A stretch of 6,904 nucleotides of DNA, from contig DXXH01000110.1 in assembly GCA_019416395.1 (NCBI GenBank), positions 1 through 6,904 on the forward strand, given 5' to 3'. Under the pieces are notes generated by a model. That model made no database searches, was not told where the DNA came from, and saw only the letters and a program-made list of their open reading frames with translations. A program made the translations under genes and the position numbers. Below, piece after piece: positions 6,322-6,904 of this stretch. The DNA is from Clostridiales bacterium. GTDB lineage: Bacteria; Bacillota; Clostridia; Oscillospirales; Acutalibacteraceae. How positions within the stretch are numbered: the stretch's first letter is position 1; each line of letters starts with the position of its first letter.

Positions 6322-6904
6322 ATGTTACCCAAACAAGAGGTTGTGGCCATGTTGCTTGCCGGTGGCCAGGGTAGCCGTCTGGGTGTTTTGACGAGGAACC
6401 TTGCCAAGCCCGCGGTGCCTTACGGTGGAAAATACCGTATCATTGATTTTCCCCTTTCCAACTGCGTAAACTCCGGCATCGAGACAGTAGGTGTACTTAC
6501 CCAGTACCAGCCCCTGGAGCTCAACGACTACATTGGCAATGGCCAGCCCTGGGACCTGGACAGCAATACTGCGGGCGTGCACGTACTGCCCCCTTACCAG
6601 AAGAATAAGAAATCCGACTGGTACAAAGGCACCGCCAATGCCATTTATCAGAATATCCCCTTTATCGAGCGATACAATCCCGATTATGTGGTAGTCCTTT
6701 CCGGCGACCACATTTACAAGATGGATTACTCCAAGATGCTCTCCTTCCACAAAGAGAAGGGCGCGGCCTGCACCATTGCCGTGTACGAAGTGCCGATTGC
6801 GGAAGCGTCCCGTTTCGGCATCTTGAACACCAACGAGGACGACTCCATTTACGAGTTTGACGAGAAGCCCAAGGTGCCCAAGAGCAATAAGGCTTCCATG
6901 GGCA
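6322..6904 (+). CDS. glgC: Glucose-1-phosphate adenylyltransferase GlgC, 3' end cut by the window
   Basis: GlgC makes ADP-glucose and pyrophosphate from ATP and glucose-1-phosphate (EC 2.7.7.27), the committed step of bacterial glycogen synthesis. Only the first 194 residues of a protein usually near 380-420 long are present, with no stop before the edge. The nucleotide-binding loop LLAGGQGSRL (11-20) is followed by AKPAVPYGGKYRIIDFPLSN (28-47), LTQYQP (59-64), WYKGT (100-104) and VLSGDHIYKMDY (125-136). Asp129 in SGDH corresponds to the catalytic Asp142 of E. coli GlgC: the 28-residue distance from the WY motif is the same. SRFGIL (163-168) and FDEKPKVPKS (179-188) are also family-typical and closest to the Bacillus/Clostridia type. 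The ATG is fixed by AGGAGG (6308-6313) 8 bases upstream. The 92-base gap after glgB has no convincing terminator or promoter, so the two genes are likely one operon. Confidence 0.97.
   Translation, partial: MLPKQEVVAMLLAGGQGSRLGVLTRNLAKPAVPYGGKYRIIDFPLSNCVNSGIETVGVLTQYQPLELNDYIGNGQPWDLDSNTAGVHVLPPYQKNKKSDWYKGTANAIYQNIPFIERYNPDYVVVLSGDHIYKMDYSKMLSFHKEKGAACTIAVYEVPIAEASRFGILNTNEDDSIYEFDEKPKVPKSNKASMG

Overview
The window looks like chromosomal DNA of a low-to-mid-GC Gram-positive anaerobe, most likely a gut Clostridia of the Oscillospiraceae/Ruminococcaceae type. The basis is strong AGGAGG-type ribosome binding sites, frequent TTG starts, sigma-A style promoters, compact U-tract terminators, a Bacillus/Clostridia-type GlgC and a two-unit DUF2798 membrane protein. 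The taxonomic call is inference. Everything reads on the + strand.

Layout: (1) positions 1-55 are the 3' two thirds of a tRNA-Pro(CGG) gene, followed at once by a terminator. (2) About 360 bases without a gene contain a promoter near 327-356 for a 164-residue four-helix DUF2798 membrane protein (456-950), closed by its own terminator (970-1000). (3) A near-consensus promoter (1050-1078) drives a two-gene operon: an intracellular GH120-type beta-xylosidase (1169-3193, TTG start) whose stop codon overlaps the TTG start of trmO (3190-3876), a tRNA t6A37 methyltransferase; a terminator follows. (4) An AT-rich intergenic region of about 330 bases carries an extended -10 promoter for a glycogen operon: glgB (4208-6229) followed after 92 bases by glgC, which runs off the right edge.

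Functionally the region mixes sugar metabolism (xylo-oligosaccharide hydrolysis, glycogen synthesis) with translation (tRNA-Pro, TrmO). GlgC makes ADP-glucose and GlgB adds alpha-1,6 branches to the growing glucan; glgD, glgA or glgP would be the expected next genes beyond the window. The xylosidase has no transporter or regulator beside it.

I see no clear undescribed system. The points most worth a second look are a histone-like basic tail on GlgB, an extra loop between the two catalytic residues of the GH120 enzyme, translational coupling of a glycosidase to a tRNA methyltransferase, and an 8-codon ORF that overlaps the glgB start and competes for the same ribosome binding site.
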